A DNA stretch of 64,000 nucleotides, taken from Chamaecrista fasciculata (lineage: Eukaryota; Streptophyta; Magnoliopsida; Fabales; Fabaceae). Below the pieces are notes generated by a model that was not told the origin of the DNA, ran no database searches, and saw only the letters and a list, made by a program, of their open reading frames with translations. Below are positions 38,401 to 50,339 of this stretch, in pieces; position 1 is the stretch's first letter; the number at the start of each line of letters is the position of its first letter. A program made the translations under genes and the position numbers. The stretch covers positions 47,938-111,937 of the forward strand of contig QANZ01022461.1 in assembly GCA_003254925.1 (NCBI GenBank), given 5' to 3'.

Positions 38401-39092
38401 ACGTGCATTACAAATAAATAAATATCTGCCAATCGACGTACCACTTGAAAACAAATTTCTTAGACGGCAACTCCACAGGGTAGAGATAAGAATAAGCATT
38501 TGTTTCATCAAGGAATGAAGCCATTTTCAGCTCTTCTTCAGCAAGAGTTCCTGCAGGAAAAATTAAAAGTAGAGAAATATGTGGGAAATGATAATAACTA
38601 AGCAAACATATCTCAACAATTATGCACCGCGGTGTTTCGTACAAACTACAAAACGCAAAGAACAACAGCGGATTATGTAGTTTCTCAATAGCGCTGACCT
38701 TCTCTGAAAAATAAAAGAGTTAGGCTTAGAATAGAAGCATAGTTAATTTGCATACCAGAAAATGGCAGAGTTAGAGAAACAGAAGTGAGGCCCAACACCA
38801 CCAAAGCCAAATCTCTTCTGCAAATCCTAGTTTGTGAACTAGGTTTTAGAGCACAACATGAAATTTCCCGTTTCCCCTCGGATATTCTGCATTTCTTGTT
38901 GTTTACAATTATTCTGCCGTGGTTTCTGAGGACCAAAACCATATCGATTTCAGAGAAAACATGAACAGAAAAATATGGAAAGAAAACATAGAGAAGCATA
39001 GAAGCAAGAAGAAGAAGATACCTGAAAAAGAGCTTATTACCGTTGGGCGCGAACACAGAGAGGCTTGCGCACTGTATAGCTAAGGCCATCAT
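35464..39092 (-). CDS. PsbP-domain protein of the thylakoid lumen, PPD2-like
   Basis: Eleven exons on the minus strand: 39022-39092, 38756-38925, 38442-38550, 37730-37779, 37370-37437, 37163-37261, 36898-36957, 36689-36748, 36198-36252, 35818-35867, 35464-35562. They sum to 891 nt (296 residues). The N terminus is a chloroplast transit peptide. Residues about 58-80 read 'CRRDLALVVLGLTSVSLTLP', a twin-arginine plus hydrophobic segment that suggests Tat import into the thylakoid lumen. The PsbP fold follows: 'NAYSYLYPVELPSKKFVFKW', 'ARLRIVSERVDIIDNLIISV', 'WTAKDVADSVL', 'YWCYEYLVRKSP', 'RHYLASTAERDGYLYSLSAS', 'MGPLLEKTVNSFRL'. It ends 'PPYKDPWRFW'. PsbP relatives assist photosystem assembly, but this member's exact role is not shown by sequence. 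I favour PPD2 from the C-terminal text, without certainty. The first two codons are both ATG, and either may start. Confidence 0.9.
37632..37693. repeat. 62-bp near-perfect palindrome in an intron
   Basis: Arms begin and end 'gttaggatcctaatattt' and its reverse complement, with A/T-rich centre. It lies in intron 4 of the PsbP-domain gene (37438-37729). It could form a cruciform in DNA or a stem in the pre-mRNA, or be the remnant of a tiny MITE. No target duplication is obvious. Confidence 0.8.
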
Positions 39093-39381
39093 AATGGAAA
39101 TGGTGCCTCTTACTCACTTCTCACTCAGTCTCATCTTATTACTTCATTCCATTTTTTCTTTTTGGAATAATTTAATATACGATCAAATTTACTATTTAGT
39201 CCCTCAATTTATGTGGAGTCAACAAATCAGTCCCTAAATAATCTAAATATATAATTTTGTCTCTAAAGATACCGTAGTTGTCAACAATTTGTCTATGTGA
39301 TGATTGAGTCCTAAGTTTGAAATAATTTTATATATTCTAGGTGTTTTGTTCATTCCTTGTCTCTGGCAACAACAAAAAAAG

Positions 39382-39902
39382 GGCTTAAGTGCAATTTTGG
39401 TCCCCTAACTTTCGTAAAGGTCTCAATTTGGTCCCCTAACTTTTTTTGTTGCAATTTTAGTCCCCTAACTTTCATAAAGGTCTCAATTTGGTCCCCTAAC
39501 TTTTTTTGTTGCAATTTTGGTCCCCTAACTTTCACAAAGGTTTCAATTTGGTCCCCTAACTTTCGCAAATGTCACAATTTGGTCCCCTAACTTTTTTTGT
39601 TACAATTTTGGTCCCCTAACTCTTGAAAACGTCTCACTATTGGTCCAAAGTGAACTTCTAAGTCATGAAAACGTCTCCGCATAATGGTCATTTTTTAATC
39701 CACTTTACCCATATTTGTCACGTCATCAGCCAACTCAGCCTGCTAGATCGGCACTAACGGCAGATGATGAATGGAAAAAGTGCACTTGGGACCAACAATG
39801 AGACGCTTTCAAAAGTTAGGGGACCAAAATTGCAACAAAAAAAGTTATGGGACCAAATTGAGACCTTTGCGAAAGTTAAGGGACCAAAATTGCACTTAAG
39901 CC
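39382..39902. mobile_element. Fold-back element with internal tandem units (Mutator-like)
   Basis: Ends 'ggcttaagtgcaattttgg' and its exact reverse complement. The left arm is four to five tandem units of 'caatttggtcccctaactttt' type, about 40-60 bp each. The right arm has two mirrored units. Flanks are A runs ('caaaaaaag' and 'aaaaaaaaag'), so the 9-bp duplication is plausible but ambiguous. There is no coding function, and the open frames in both directions here are only the repeat units. Confidence 0.65.
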
Positions 39903-40129
39903 AAAAAAAAAGTCATTGAATTTGTACTTTTTGGTCTTTTGGTTCTACATCTTTTGTCCAGGTCTCAATTTGATTTCATATCTTTTTTTGTTATACTTTT
40001 GGTCTCATATTTTTTGTTCATGTCTCAACTTAGCCCTATATTTTTTTTTGTTGCACTTTTGGTCTCATATCTTTTGGTTATGTTATAGTTTTGATTTTAT
40101 ATCTTTTGGTCTCATATCTTTTTCCGCTG

Positions 40130-40303
40130 GTTGCTCATGTCTCAACTGAGACACTGGATATTAGCGACGTTTCAGAATCAGGAAGTTTGGCTGATGCAGC
40201 TTCATTGAAACTGAAGAATGTCTCAGCCGAGGCGGGTACTTCATCTAATCCCTCAGCATCAGCCAATGTCTCAGAAATTAATCATTCTCATTGTGGTGAT
40301 TAG
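40130..40303 (+). other. Coding-like fragment of unknown origin
   Basis: The plus-strand frame reads Ser/Ala/Glu-rich text ('DISDVSESGSLADAASL', 'VSAEAGTSSNPSASANV') and ends 'NHSHCGD' at a stop. Its composition differs sharply from the T-rich repeat arm before it (39910-40130), which has no matching right arm. It looks like the last exon of a gene joined to a broken transposon arm. I recognise no domain and no upstream exons were found, so it is most likely a relic. Confidence 0.35.
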
Positions 40304-40490
40304 CAAGTGTGAAAATATGGAAGGACTAAGAATGAGAGGCATCTCTCGTATATGCTACGGTTTCATGGTTTGTATAGTTCTCACCTTTGTCTTTTCATGT
40401 TGTGGTCTAAACTCTAAAATGTTCTATTTTGATGGATTGTTTTTGCCATAAGGCGTGTGGAAACTGTGCAACCAGCGAAAATGAATCCTG

Positions 40491-40615
40491 TACATTTCTT
40501 TTAGAGTATGAGAGAGAAAGAAAAAAAAATGTGAGTCCTACATATTATTATTTTATGGGATTCACATTTTCTGTCTCTTCATCTTTTTTCACTCTCTAAG
40601 TTTACAAGAAATGTA
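40491..40615. repeat. Palindromic MITE, copy A
   Basis: 'tacatttcttttagagtatg' at the left end mirrors 'ctctaagtttacaagaaatgta' at the right, with 'atgtgagtcctac' opposite 'gggattcacat' nearer the centre. A related copy lies at 40737-40860, and a partial relative at about 44555-44650 shares 'gagagaaagaaa' and 'atgagtcctgtatat'. Confidence 0.6.
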
Positions 40616-40736
40616 GATAATTCAATTCCGACAACTTTTCCATCGTGAAATTGATAGTTTTAGAAGGGATAAAAGTTTATCTGAGACGATGATCCCTGGT
40701 GGGGATGAGATTGGATCCTCTATAGTTTCTTTCCAT

Positions 40737-40860
40737 GCATTTCTTGTGGAGTTAGTGAAAAAATATGAATTTCATAAAATAAAAATATATAAAAATTATA
40801 TTTTCTCTTTCTCTCTTATTTTTTTCTTCCTTTCTCTCTCATACTCTACAAGAAATGTAG
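40737..40860. repeat. Palindromic MITE, copy B
   Basis: Ends 'gcatttcttgtggagtta' and 'tactctacaagaaatgtag' are inverted, with a 'tttctctctc' tract as in copy A. It is about 120 bp from copy A. Confidence 0.55.
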
Positions 40861-42660
40861 AGAAAGGAACTCTCGATGATCCATTTTCGGTGGAGATAGG
40901 TTTGATTGTTTGTACATTGTACCCAGGACAGTAAGTTCGGGTTTTACGAAATAGATTCAGTCAACATGTTTAATCATCTTTCTTGTTCCTTTTCCTTGTG
41001 CAAGGACATAAATTCAGAACATTATCAATAGTAGTAAGCATAAAACGGGTAGTTATCACAATTGGTTTGATTTGTATAGCGTCTTAATGGAGTGGAAGGC
41101 AATAAATAATCTCCATCTTAGATACAAATTAAATTTTCAGAGGGAAAAAATTGTTTTATTGATATTTAAAAGGGAAAATGCTTTGAATTATGCTCTTTTA
41201 CATTATCTTAAATCCATGTGTCGTCACGATCTGAATGATAAATAATATAAGATTGAGTTTAATTTTTAAAACAATTTTAGGTTTATATTCCACATACATC
41301 AATGAGAGTATCATATCATTGAGTGGCAGAGTCCTAGTTTTTACACAGCTAAAGAGACACGACTTATTGAGAACAAGAATCCACAACAAAAGTTGTTCTT
41401 TTCTCATTGGTTTTACTTTTACATGACTTCTAAACGTACAATTTCATTTCATGCTAATCATAATCCTACTAGTTAGTAGTTACATTATCCATGTTAAACT
41501 GAAAGCACAGCACGCTGTAATATTATACACCTATCAATCAATTTAATACTAATAATAATCCTACTAGTATTAGTATCAAGGGTGTCAAACTCACTTTTTT
41601 AAATAAACTCAGAGAGAAATAGATTCGTAAAGTAAACTTGTAAAATTGTTAATATTAAAAAAATAATAAATATATATATAAACTTAAAATTTAATCAAGC
41701 CACCTTTTTTGTCTCTTCTCTCATCTCTTCTTCTTTCCTTGGTTCATTTCTTTTTGTCTTTCTGAATTTCTCCATTTTCGTCTCCCATCGCTTTTTCATC
41801 TTCTTTTTCCTTATGCCCAAATAGAAAAGTTTGGTTTTCATTCTCTAGATGAAATCAAGGTTTAGAAGATGCAGATAATCCAACTACAACCAACAACAAG
41901 TGTTTTGAGTGTGAAAAGAGCAGACCCGTTTAACTCGCGTTTTTTACAATTTTAGACAATTTCAGCCGATTTTGTGCCATTTTCGAGTCTATAAGAAACG
42001 TAACCAGATTTGTATAGGTAGAGACTTAAAGTGCGTTTCTACTATTCAAATTGTGAGTTTGACAACTATGATTAGTATACACCTCGTCACGTAATAGTAA
42101 CAGTATAACAGAATCCCTCGCAATTTAATATCTCTATTTCTGACATCGCTGCCTTCGCGTTTACGGTTGTCAAGAAACCAATTTTCTATGTTCCTCTGCG
42201 ATGAGAAAACTTGTACAAATGATAGGAAAGCAGAATATATAAATATATATATTTTTTTTTTCCGAAATACTCGGTTCTCATCATTCAACAACACCTTTCT
42301 TGTTCTTTTGGAAAATTGAGAATGCACCTCAAAGCGTGGTAGCACAAAATCTAAGATATTTATTTCTTCACCAAGAGGATCCAAACCTTGCAATCCAATT
42401 CATCATCCATTTTTCAGAATTGATCTGCGTTCATTCTCCACCATCTGAACAATTCTTCTCGGCTTAGTCTCGATTCTCATGTCAATTCATCTCCGAAGGA
42501 CAATTGGAGGAAGATTTTATCTTCAAGGGCAGAGAGAATGTGTGATTTCGTAAACTAGGCGTCATAGAAAAGGGATAAAAATTCATTCCAGGTTGGGATC
42601 ATATATTAAATTGGTTTGATTTGTAGCTTCTTGTAAAGAGAAAAAAAAAAGAAAAAAGCA
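40861..42660. other. Intergenic DNA before the DnaJ gene
   Basis: AT-rich with no supported gene. A 115-codon minus-strand frame at 42046-42393 has some non-random text but no family I can name, and it overlaps the probable DnaJ promoter region. The DnaJ leader probably lies in about 42400-42660, which includes C/T-rich sequence. Confidence 0.5.
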
Positions 42661-44388
42661 ATGGGAGTGGATTACTATGATATATTGAAGGTTGATAAAC
42701 ATGCGACAGAAGACGATCTCAAGAAAGCATATAGAAAATTGGCCATGAAATGGCATCCTGATAAGAACCCTAACGACAAGAAAGAAGCTGAAGCCAAATT
42801 CAAGCAGATCTCGGAAGCCTACGAGGCAAGAAATTGTTCTTTCAAACATTGAACTCTTTTTTATTTTCATATTTATTCTTAATTCTCTGAATAAAAGGAG
42901 CAACCTTAGTCTTTCACTTCTTACATTTATTATGAATATCAACCAACCCTTAGTGTTTTTATATTCATGGGGTAGAAAAAAGTTATGGAAATTATTAACA
43001 GAATTTGTGGGGATTTGAAAATTATTTCGTCTACAAATTTATGGATAGTATATTATTGTACAATGTAAATTGACTCGTTTGAGATGTTATATATATGAAA
43101 GTTTGAAGCAGAGAAAAGTTTTTAAAACATAATGAAATTAAAGATTGTTTTGTCTACTCAGGTACTAAGTGACCCTCAGAAAAGATTAATATATGATCAG
43201 CATGGAGAAGAAGGGTTAAGTGGGAATGAACCATCAAGTGGGTTTAATCCGAGAAACGCAGAGGATATATTTGCAGAATTCTTTGGGAGTAGCCCTTTTG
43301 AGTTTGGATCATCTGGAGCAGGAAGGTCCACCAGATTTCAGTCTGAAGGAGCAGGAATCTATGGTGGCTTGGGTGGAAGTGACAACATCTTTCGTTCATA
43401 CAATGAAGGCAAGCAGATGCCAAAAAAGCCACCACCTGTAGAGACCAGATTGCCTTGCAGCCTCGAGGAGTTGTACTCAGGATCCACTAGAAAAATGAAA
43501 ATCTCTAGGACTATTGATGTTAATGGGTATGTTTAACTATCTCAAAACCTCCTTTATTTACCAATTCTCTCCATGTCTGCACAGGTCTAGGATTCTCGGC
43601 TATAAAATATTCTCTTTTATGTCTCAAGACAATCAATTTGGAAAAGTTAATATTAGCCCTAGTTATAATGAGAAATCGTCTTGTGTGTACGTACATGTCA
43701 TGTAGTATAATGTCATTATAAATTTAGGTTAGTCTATAATACAAAGTTGTATTGCATGCAACTAGTCATGTGGCTCTATATTCAGTTTTATTATTTTTCG
43801 TCATTAAATTATTTAAAAAAATAGAAATTATGTCACTTTACAATTGTATACACCACTTTGCATCTTAGAATTTTCCTATAGATTTATATATAGTCAAACA
43901 TTGTCAAGTCTCTTAACCTCTTTTTGTGCTGAAAAAAAAAATAATGAAGACGGCAGGTTACGGAAACAGAAATATTAAGCATTGATGTGAAACCGGGGTG
44001 GAAGAAAGGGACAAAGATTACTTTCCCAGATAAAGGGAATCGGCAACCTAATCAACTAGCAGCTGACCTTGTTTTTGTGATCGATGAGAAACCTCATAAT
44101 TTGTACAAAAGAGATAGCAATGATCTCATTATGAGCCAAAGGGTGTCACTAGCAGAGGCCATAGGAGGGACAACGGTAAATGTCACCACACTAGATGGGC
44201 GGAGTCTATCAATACCAGTGACTGACATTATAAGCCCTGATTATGAGCTTGTTGTTGCAAAGGAGGGAATGCCTATAGCAAAGGAACCTGGGAATAGAGG
44301 CGATTTGAAGATCAAATTTGAGGTCAAATTCCCCACAAGGTTGACACCCGAGCAACGAGCAGGCCTCAAGCGCGCATTGGGACCTTGA
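42661..44388 (+). CDS. Type II DnaJ/Hsp40 co-chaperone (DNAJB family)
   Basis: A J-domain protein that stimulates the ATPase of Hsp70, likely cytosolic. Exons 42661-42825, 43162-43526 and 43950-44388 give 969 nt, 322 residues, the usual length of plant type II DnaJ. The J domain (residues 1-70) has the HPD motif at 32-34 ('[11 protein letters not shown]'). A Gly/Phe-rich linker follows ('[10 protein letters not shown]'), then the C-terminal substrate-binding domains ('[20 protein letters not shown]', '[19 protein letters not shown]'). There is no zinc-finger, so it is not type I. Intron 1 starts with GC ('GAG|gcaaga'), a non-canonical GC-AG intron. The family sequence '[13 protein letters not shown]' fixes the junction. 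Exon 3 is taken to start at 43950, because only this keeps phase and gives the family's 'NGR.VTETEI'. No targeting signal is seen. Confidence 0.93.
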
Positions 44389-44406
44389 CATCTCATCTCT
44401 TGACTT

Positions 44407-44527
44407 AGTGGATCTTTTGCGAGTCATCTGCCGTATTGCAGAAGGTGCAGTGCGATGAGAACCAATGGGCGCGTTTCCATTAGTCCTCGCCGCACTGCAC
44501 CTTTTGCAACACGGCAGAGGATCCACT
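44407..44527. repeat. Strong hairpin just downstream of the DnaJ stop
   Basis: Arms 44428-44468 and 44477-44517 are 41 nt each around an 8-nt loop. By eye 35 positions pair perfectly, two more could form G-U pairs on the plus strand, and all six differences between the arms are transitions. An outer 'agtggatc' / 'gatccact' pair (44407-44414, 44520-44527) extends it. It starts within 20-40 nt of the stop codon, so it probably lies in the 3' untranslated region. A small MITE is the simplest origin, and a microRNA-like precursor is possible. Confidence 0.8.
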
Positions 44528-45456
44528 GCCATCTTTTGCAGCATGAGTGGTGGTGCATTCTCTCTATTTTACAGAGAGAAAGAAAGATGCAGGGAGAAAA
44601 AACATGAGTCCTGTATATTTATTATTTTATGGAGTGTACAATTTCTCTATACCATCACCTATACTGTAGAAAATTCAAGTCCTGCCTTTGGGAATGATGC
44701 CAGGATCCCGTTTTGTTCATATAACCATATTTGTTAATACTTTCGTTCATAACTTGGTATAGTATGGGCCCGTCCTACTTGTATTTTTGTACTAAAGCAT
44801 CCGTTCTTGTGTGCATTTGATGAAGATCATATATAAAAGCGTTTGACTTGTAGCGTAGAAGTTGGAAAAACAAATGACAGTGACACAGGAATAAATTCGT
44901 GAATGTCAAATCAAGTGATCGTTGACACTTGACACAGAAAAGAGAAAGTGGGGTAGAGAAGTTTGAATGTCAACTGAAGCAAGATTATATATATAGCATA
45001 TGATATTAATTAAAACAGGCTACGAACGAAGGAGTGCACCAGTAAAATATTGGCAGACAAAAGGTGCTCTTTGTCTTTTTGAAAAGCCGAAAACATTCCA
45101 TAAAGCGTCATGGCATGATTACATGTAACGACTTTATGATAAACATTCCATAAACATTCCATACAAAAATGTTCAATTTCACTAAGATGCATTATGATAA
45201 GTTTAACTCAGGCAACATCCTTTTTCCAACATCATTAAAATGACATATACGATGTTCATAACAGCCGGATGCAAAATGCTCCTGTCCATCGTTATTTACT
45301 AGGTTTTCCTCTTGTTCTTCTTACAAATTCAACAGCAGAAAGGTAAATCAAGTTTGCTGTAGTACGTTTCTTGATACTACAGAGAAAAAACTAGAAACAT
45401 CTACACTTACAAGGCTGCAAATGTGAAAAGGGATTAAACTTTACATTTAAGGGGGA
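44528..45456. other. Convergent 3' regions of the DnaJ and SPOC genes
   Basis: No gene is supported. 44555-44650 is a decayed relative of the palindromic MITE copies at 40491 and 40737. A 3x 'aaacattcca' repeat occurs near 45090-45160. The remainder is AT-rich and likely includes both 3' untranslated regions. Confidence 0.5.
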
Positions 45457-48400
45457 TTAAAAGCCCCGACTTCGAGATACATTAGGACGCCAAGCAGTGC
45501 TCTGCTTTTGTTGACAATTAAAATTACTTGGAAGCAAGTTATTTCCATGGGTAGGAGGAAGCCAACGAGGGCTCAAATTTCGTTGACCTTGCGTCGTCAT
45601 GTTCATTGGGGGTTGCAGAGTTTGTTGTGTAGGCAACATTGCAGCATAGGATTGATTCAACATGTGAGGTCTAATCTGAGAGTTATACATATGTTGTTGG
45701 GAAGGAAACTGATTCTGAGAGTTTTGACTTTGAGGCTGCCATTCAGGAATATCATCATCGTCATCATTCCAGGGTTGAATAGTTGCCCCAAATTTATCCT
45801 GCCAGTTTCCGGAAGATGGATTTACTTTGTTTTGGCCATATTTGTGTATAAGCTCCCTCATTTGTTCTACAGGGCGTGCTGTGGTTTGATTAACCGAGTG
45901 AAATGGAGCCCTACTAAGTCCTACAGAAGGTCTCTGAACCAAGTGTGATGGATTCGAACCGCCGCCGGAGAATTTGAACTCCGGGAGGTCATCCTCGTCT
46001 CGGGCCACTGCGGGCCCAAATCCAGGAGGAATATCATCATCATCAGATGTGTCATTGGACGTAAAGCCCATAGGGGGCCTTACTTTGGGAGTGAGATTAG
46101 CATTCATATTTGTATCTTGCTGTCTCCTAGTAGAGAAGTTTTGCTTTTTAGAGCTAAGTTTGGGGTGTGACGATGACGTTGGTGATATAGAAGTTAATTG
46201 AGTTTTTCTCCATACAATAATACCAATTAGACCATAATCAATAGCATTAACTGCCTCAATTTGTTCCTTTGGTATTATCTTACTGAGCATTTCAACTGTT
46301 TTTTTATGAGGTGGGCAAATGTAAAGTTCAACTCGAGGCATAGGCTCGGCAAAGCCCACTCTTTCGTCCAAAATGTATGAATCTGCCACCTGCGCCAAAA
46401 TATATCTGAATAGTATTAAAAACAATACGCAGCTGCAGCTCAAAGAGTAGAGAATGCCCAATCTAAAATTATTACCTCACGGAGGGTTGATTGCTCTTTC
46501 TTCGGAGACTCCTCCTTGGAAACAAAATGCAAAACCTGCAGTAAAAAGAATTATACATAAACAAGTTCATCAGTGACACTTTACTTCTAGAAAACGTAAA
46601 ACAATAATGTCAAACACAACAAGCGGCCTCAGTAAGAGTGGGCAGATTCACAATAGTTAACTTCACTGAAACGTCCTTGCGGTTCATTGCATCCAATAAG
46701 AACTAGCTCAATATATAAATAATAATCAGCTAATGCATTTTGAAAAGAAAATCCCAGGTTTATCCATGTCCATACTGCATTTATTTTGTCAAAGTTTGCT
46801 TGATTTTATAAAGCACATGGGCTAGCCCAAAGGATAAGGCAGACACTACTCATCCAATTCATCAGATATAATTATACATTTCTTTTGTTTTAAAGGAATT
46901 ACTCTCAATCTTAAGGTGATCGATATGTCTCAGTATCACAGAATCCAATCAATTTTTTCGCCCATCACAAACCACTTCTGTATGTTTCTTAACTTCTTAT
47001 ACCATAATTCACAAGATACAAGTCCTATGATCCTGTCCGCCCTCAAAGAAAGTGTCAATTATAGTCAATAACCATCAAAACTTTGCATCCTTCTCAATCT
47101 CAATAAAAAATTAGAGATAAACAAATAGTACTAGTTATATTATACTGCAGAAGAAAACACAAAAATAGTGAAAGAACATAAGGGAAACATAAGATACCAT
47201 GATAGCCCGTGTCCTAGAAAGACGAAGATCTTGCAGGAATTTCTCAAATGCATCAAGTCGAACCCTTCCCTTGATCTCAAGAAGCTCTGGCCAGTCTTTG
47301 ACAGATGTTTTCTCACCACTGCATAAGAATATCAGATTTACAAGCACAGAAAATAAATTGTCATGTTCTTCAAATGTATTACAATTAAAAAAAAAATCTG
47401 GAAGCATCTTGTTGTAATAAATGAGTTAGGAAAATTTAAAGTAAAACCATAGCATGAGACCCACAATCGGTTATTATGTGATTTTCAGTCAGCAATTTTG
47501 AATTTACCCACCCATGCTTCTTTCCTTAATGCCCCTTCTACATGATCCTAGCCCATTTAAGCAACAAATGCTGAACTATTAAATTAAATTAACTTTGATT
47601 CCGTTCTCCAATCCACTACTTTGTCATCTTCATGTAGTGTTTAAATATTCATATAGCACACCTACCCAAATTTCAAACACATTCAAAAAACTGATCAGTC
47701 AGATTGACATGAGCAATTGAAGCTCATAAAGAAAATTTGTCCAATCTATTCATGCATTAAGTTCACATAACAAAGCCATATAGCAAAGTAGCAACCTATC
47801 ATAAAGTAAGACCGGTGTTTAAAGAAGATAAAAAGGAGAAATTTGTGCATTAACTTCACATGACAAAGATATATTAAGATAAAAAGGAGAAATTAACATA
47901 ACAAAGCCATATCTATTTAAGTTCACAACAATATAGCAAAGTAGCAATCGATCATATAGTAAGAGCAGTGGTTAAAGAATTTATATACTACCTTTTAAAG
48001 ATGCTTATAACAGAATGAGTGGTCGACATGCTCAACTGAAGCATTCCTTCCCAGACACATTCACCCTTTGGCGTACAAGGGTGAACTGCAATTTTGGACT
48101 TTATATGGCTACCGCTATATCTCTCTTCTGCAAGCAACTGACTGGTTTTTAACTCGGCATGGCTGGGAGCAGGTTTCATGTCATCAGGTGATCTCACCTC
48201 AGATTGACCATTAGCTAGCTTCAAGTCAGTATGACTCTCATTGCATTTTGTGTCAGAAGAAATGGGTCCAGATTTTCCATCAACCCTTTTTTCCAAGTCA
48301 GCTTCAACATTTGAAAATGTGTTATGAATTTTCTCAGACTTATCAGGGGTTCCTTCAACATGATCACTTGGAGTTGTATCAGAAGACTTTGATTGAGATC

Positions 48401-50339
48401 CAGCTTCGGAAGAATCCTTGTCTGAGATGGGTGTCAGTTTTCCACATTCCACTGGTAAATCTTCAAATGGTGGTTCAGAATGAAGGGATTCCATGAACTC
48501 ATCAAGAGAGACAATTGGAGGGAGAAACTCAGCATCCTTCAATGAATCATCCGTCATAAGACCTTGCATTGGATCAGTCCCATCATTGGAAGGAATGGTA
48601 AGGGTGAATGTATTATCCTTCTCTAAATTACTCTTCTGATCATCAGTGTTTACATCACCTTTGATCCCATCAAGTTTGGAAGGAGGTGTAGATTCCGAAT
48701 CCTTTCTACTTGTTTCATTTTGAGCAACTGAGGTCGTGCCAACAGGCAACCCTACAGGAACATTATCTTCATGTTCAACTTCTACTTGAAATTCACCTTT
48801 ATGTGTTTTCCTGACCAAACGTCTAATATCAACATCTGAATCAGGCAAAACCACCATTTGAGCGAGCTCCTCAGCCTTGGCTATCCGCCATTGTGAAAGC
48901 TCCTTTGAAGCAAGTTCCTCTGCAGTCATGGAACATAATCGTTCAGGAGGAATTTCACCTAACATAACCCTTTCTCTGAGTTCGGGATTATTGCGGTCTT
49001 TCAAATTGAATAAAAGAGACCTCCCTTTCTCTTTGTACTTCTTATTTACACCTCCAAATAGTTTGAAGAGTTCTGATTCAATCCTTGATGCCAAAATTTC
49101 AGGTGACTGGTGTTCCCTGCAATCTCCATCTACTTCTGCAGGCTGTGAGTTCTTCTCTTCTTTAGTTTGAGCTTCCTTTTGATTCAACATGTCCTCCATA
49201 CCAGAATCCATTACCCAGGAAAGACCATTTCCCTGCAAGAGATCATCTTTAATAAAGAAATTGTCGCTGAAAGGAACATCATCAGTAGTCAAAGTGAAAC
49301 TTGACGAGAAGTCTTGATTATCACAGTGTGAGACTAACATAGAATTCAATATATTTTCATTATTGGATATATTTGCAGATACAGTTTCAGTGTCCTTGAA
49401 TTTTTCAGAATAATTTTTATCGAAGGTTGAGTCCTTTATGTCCCCTTCAGTCACATGTTCAACTGAATCAGTTACAGCAACAGAGTTTTTAACAGAAAGA
49501 GAACTATCCCGCCTTTTCCCCAGAACAGTAGATTCTGACCCAGCACACTGAGAACTGTTCTCTAATCTACCCTGAGTCTCATTTGATAAATTATTATTTC
49601 CAGCCAAAGGTTTATCCAGCTGTGAAACCATGGCCAGGGCAGCAGCTAATGACTCCCTCATCTTGGACCTAACCAACTCAGATGATTCAGTTTGAACCTT
49701 GGAAGATTGTTGCGTGTGTGCATTCTGACTTTTAGAATTTGAGGTCCGAGATGTGCCCAATTTATTGGTAATGGGTTCCATCTGTGTTTTTCTTTTACTA
49801 GATGCTGGAAGATGCTGATGTTTAGGGGAATTTGACAAGGATTGCATCTGCCGTGAGGCTTTATCAGAAGTATTAGGTACTTGCTGCAACCAAGGTCTGT
49901 GTTCCATCTGTGCAACTCGCTTTTTAGATGCCACAGAAATACTGGGCAATGGCTCCACCGGTGCCTTTCTCTTTGGTATTGTTGACATCTGCTGTGGCTC
50001 TACTCTGTTTAACATTGTCTCCATTTGCATGGACTGTTTGTTAGGCACAAAAATCTGATGCATCCCCATAGCACTCATGTGTGATCCTACCTGCCCACTC
50101 TGCATATATGACATTGCCAATCCCTGCGACCCAGATCTACCAGACATGGTTCTTAACAATCCAACATGATCAACTGGTGTTGCCTGCTGCTGCAAAATAT
50201 GACCACTAGATACTGGGCCTAAGAGTTGCATTGGCAAGTCACTCCGTGATGAGTCTGCTGCATGCCTGATGGGCTCCAGCTGACCCATCTGCACACTTTG
50301 TATTGGCAGTGGCTGTGAAACCAGATCGTTGGACATCAT
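45457..50339 (-). CDS. TFIIS-M and SPOC domain protein (transcription regulator)
   Basis: A plant nuclear protein with the TFIIS central domain followed by a SPOC domain, as in Arabidopsis At5g25520 and At5g11430. Related proteins contact RNA polymerase II and chromatin, but the role here is inferred. Exons 47992-50339, 47198-47318, 46476-46535 and 45457-46389 give 3462 nt, 1153 residues. The N terminus is Gln/Met/Ser-rich with basic clusters ('KRKAPVEPLP', 'SKKRVAQMEH') likely to be nuclear signals. The TFIIS-M domain is at about 415-495 ('RVMLGEIPPERLCSMTAEEL', 'WRIAKAEELAQMV'). SPOC is at about 761-925 ('VWEGMLQLSMSTTHSVISIF', 'RTRAIMVLHFV', 'FAEPMPRVELYICPP'). The C-terminal tail is Asp-rich then Pro/Gln-rich ('DDDDIPPGFGP', 'DDDDDIPEWQPQ'). 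A 5' untranslated intron of about 1 kb is likely (50383-51375). Confidence 0.92.

Noticed and set aside
39357-39590. Overlapping repetitive frames on both strands with 'FGPLTFVKVSIWSPN'-type units
   Set aside because: They are translations of the tandem arm units of the fold-back element at 39382, not a repeat protein.
42046-42393. 115-codon minus-strand frame upstream of the DnaJ gene
   Set aside because: The first part looks somewhat protein-like but no family or splice partners were found, and the rest is A/T-run text.
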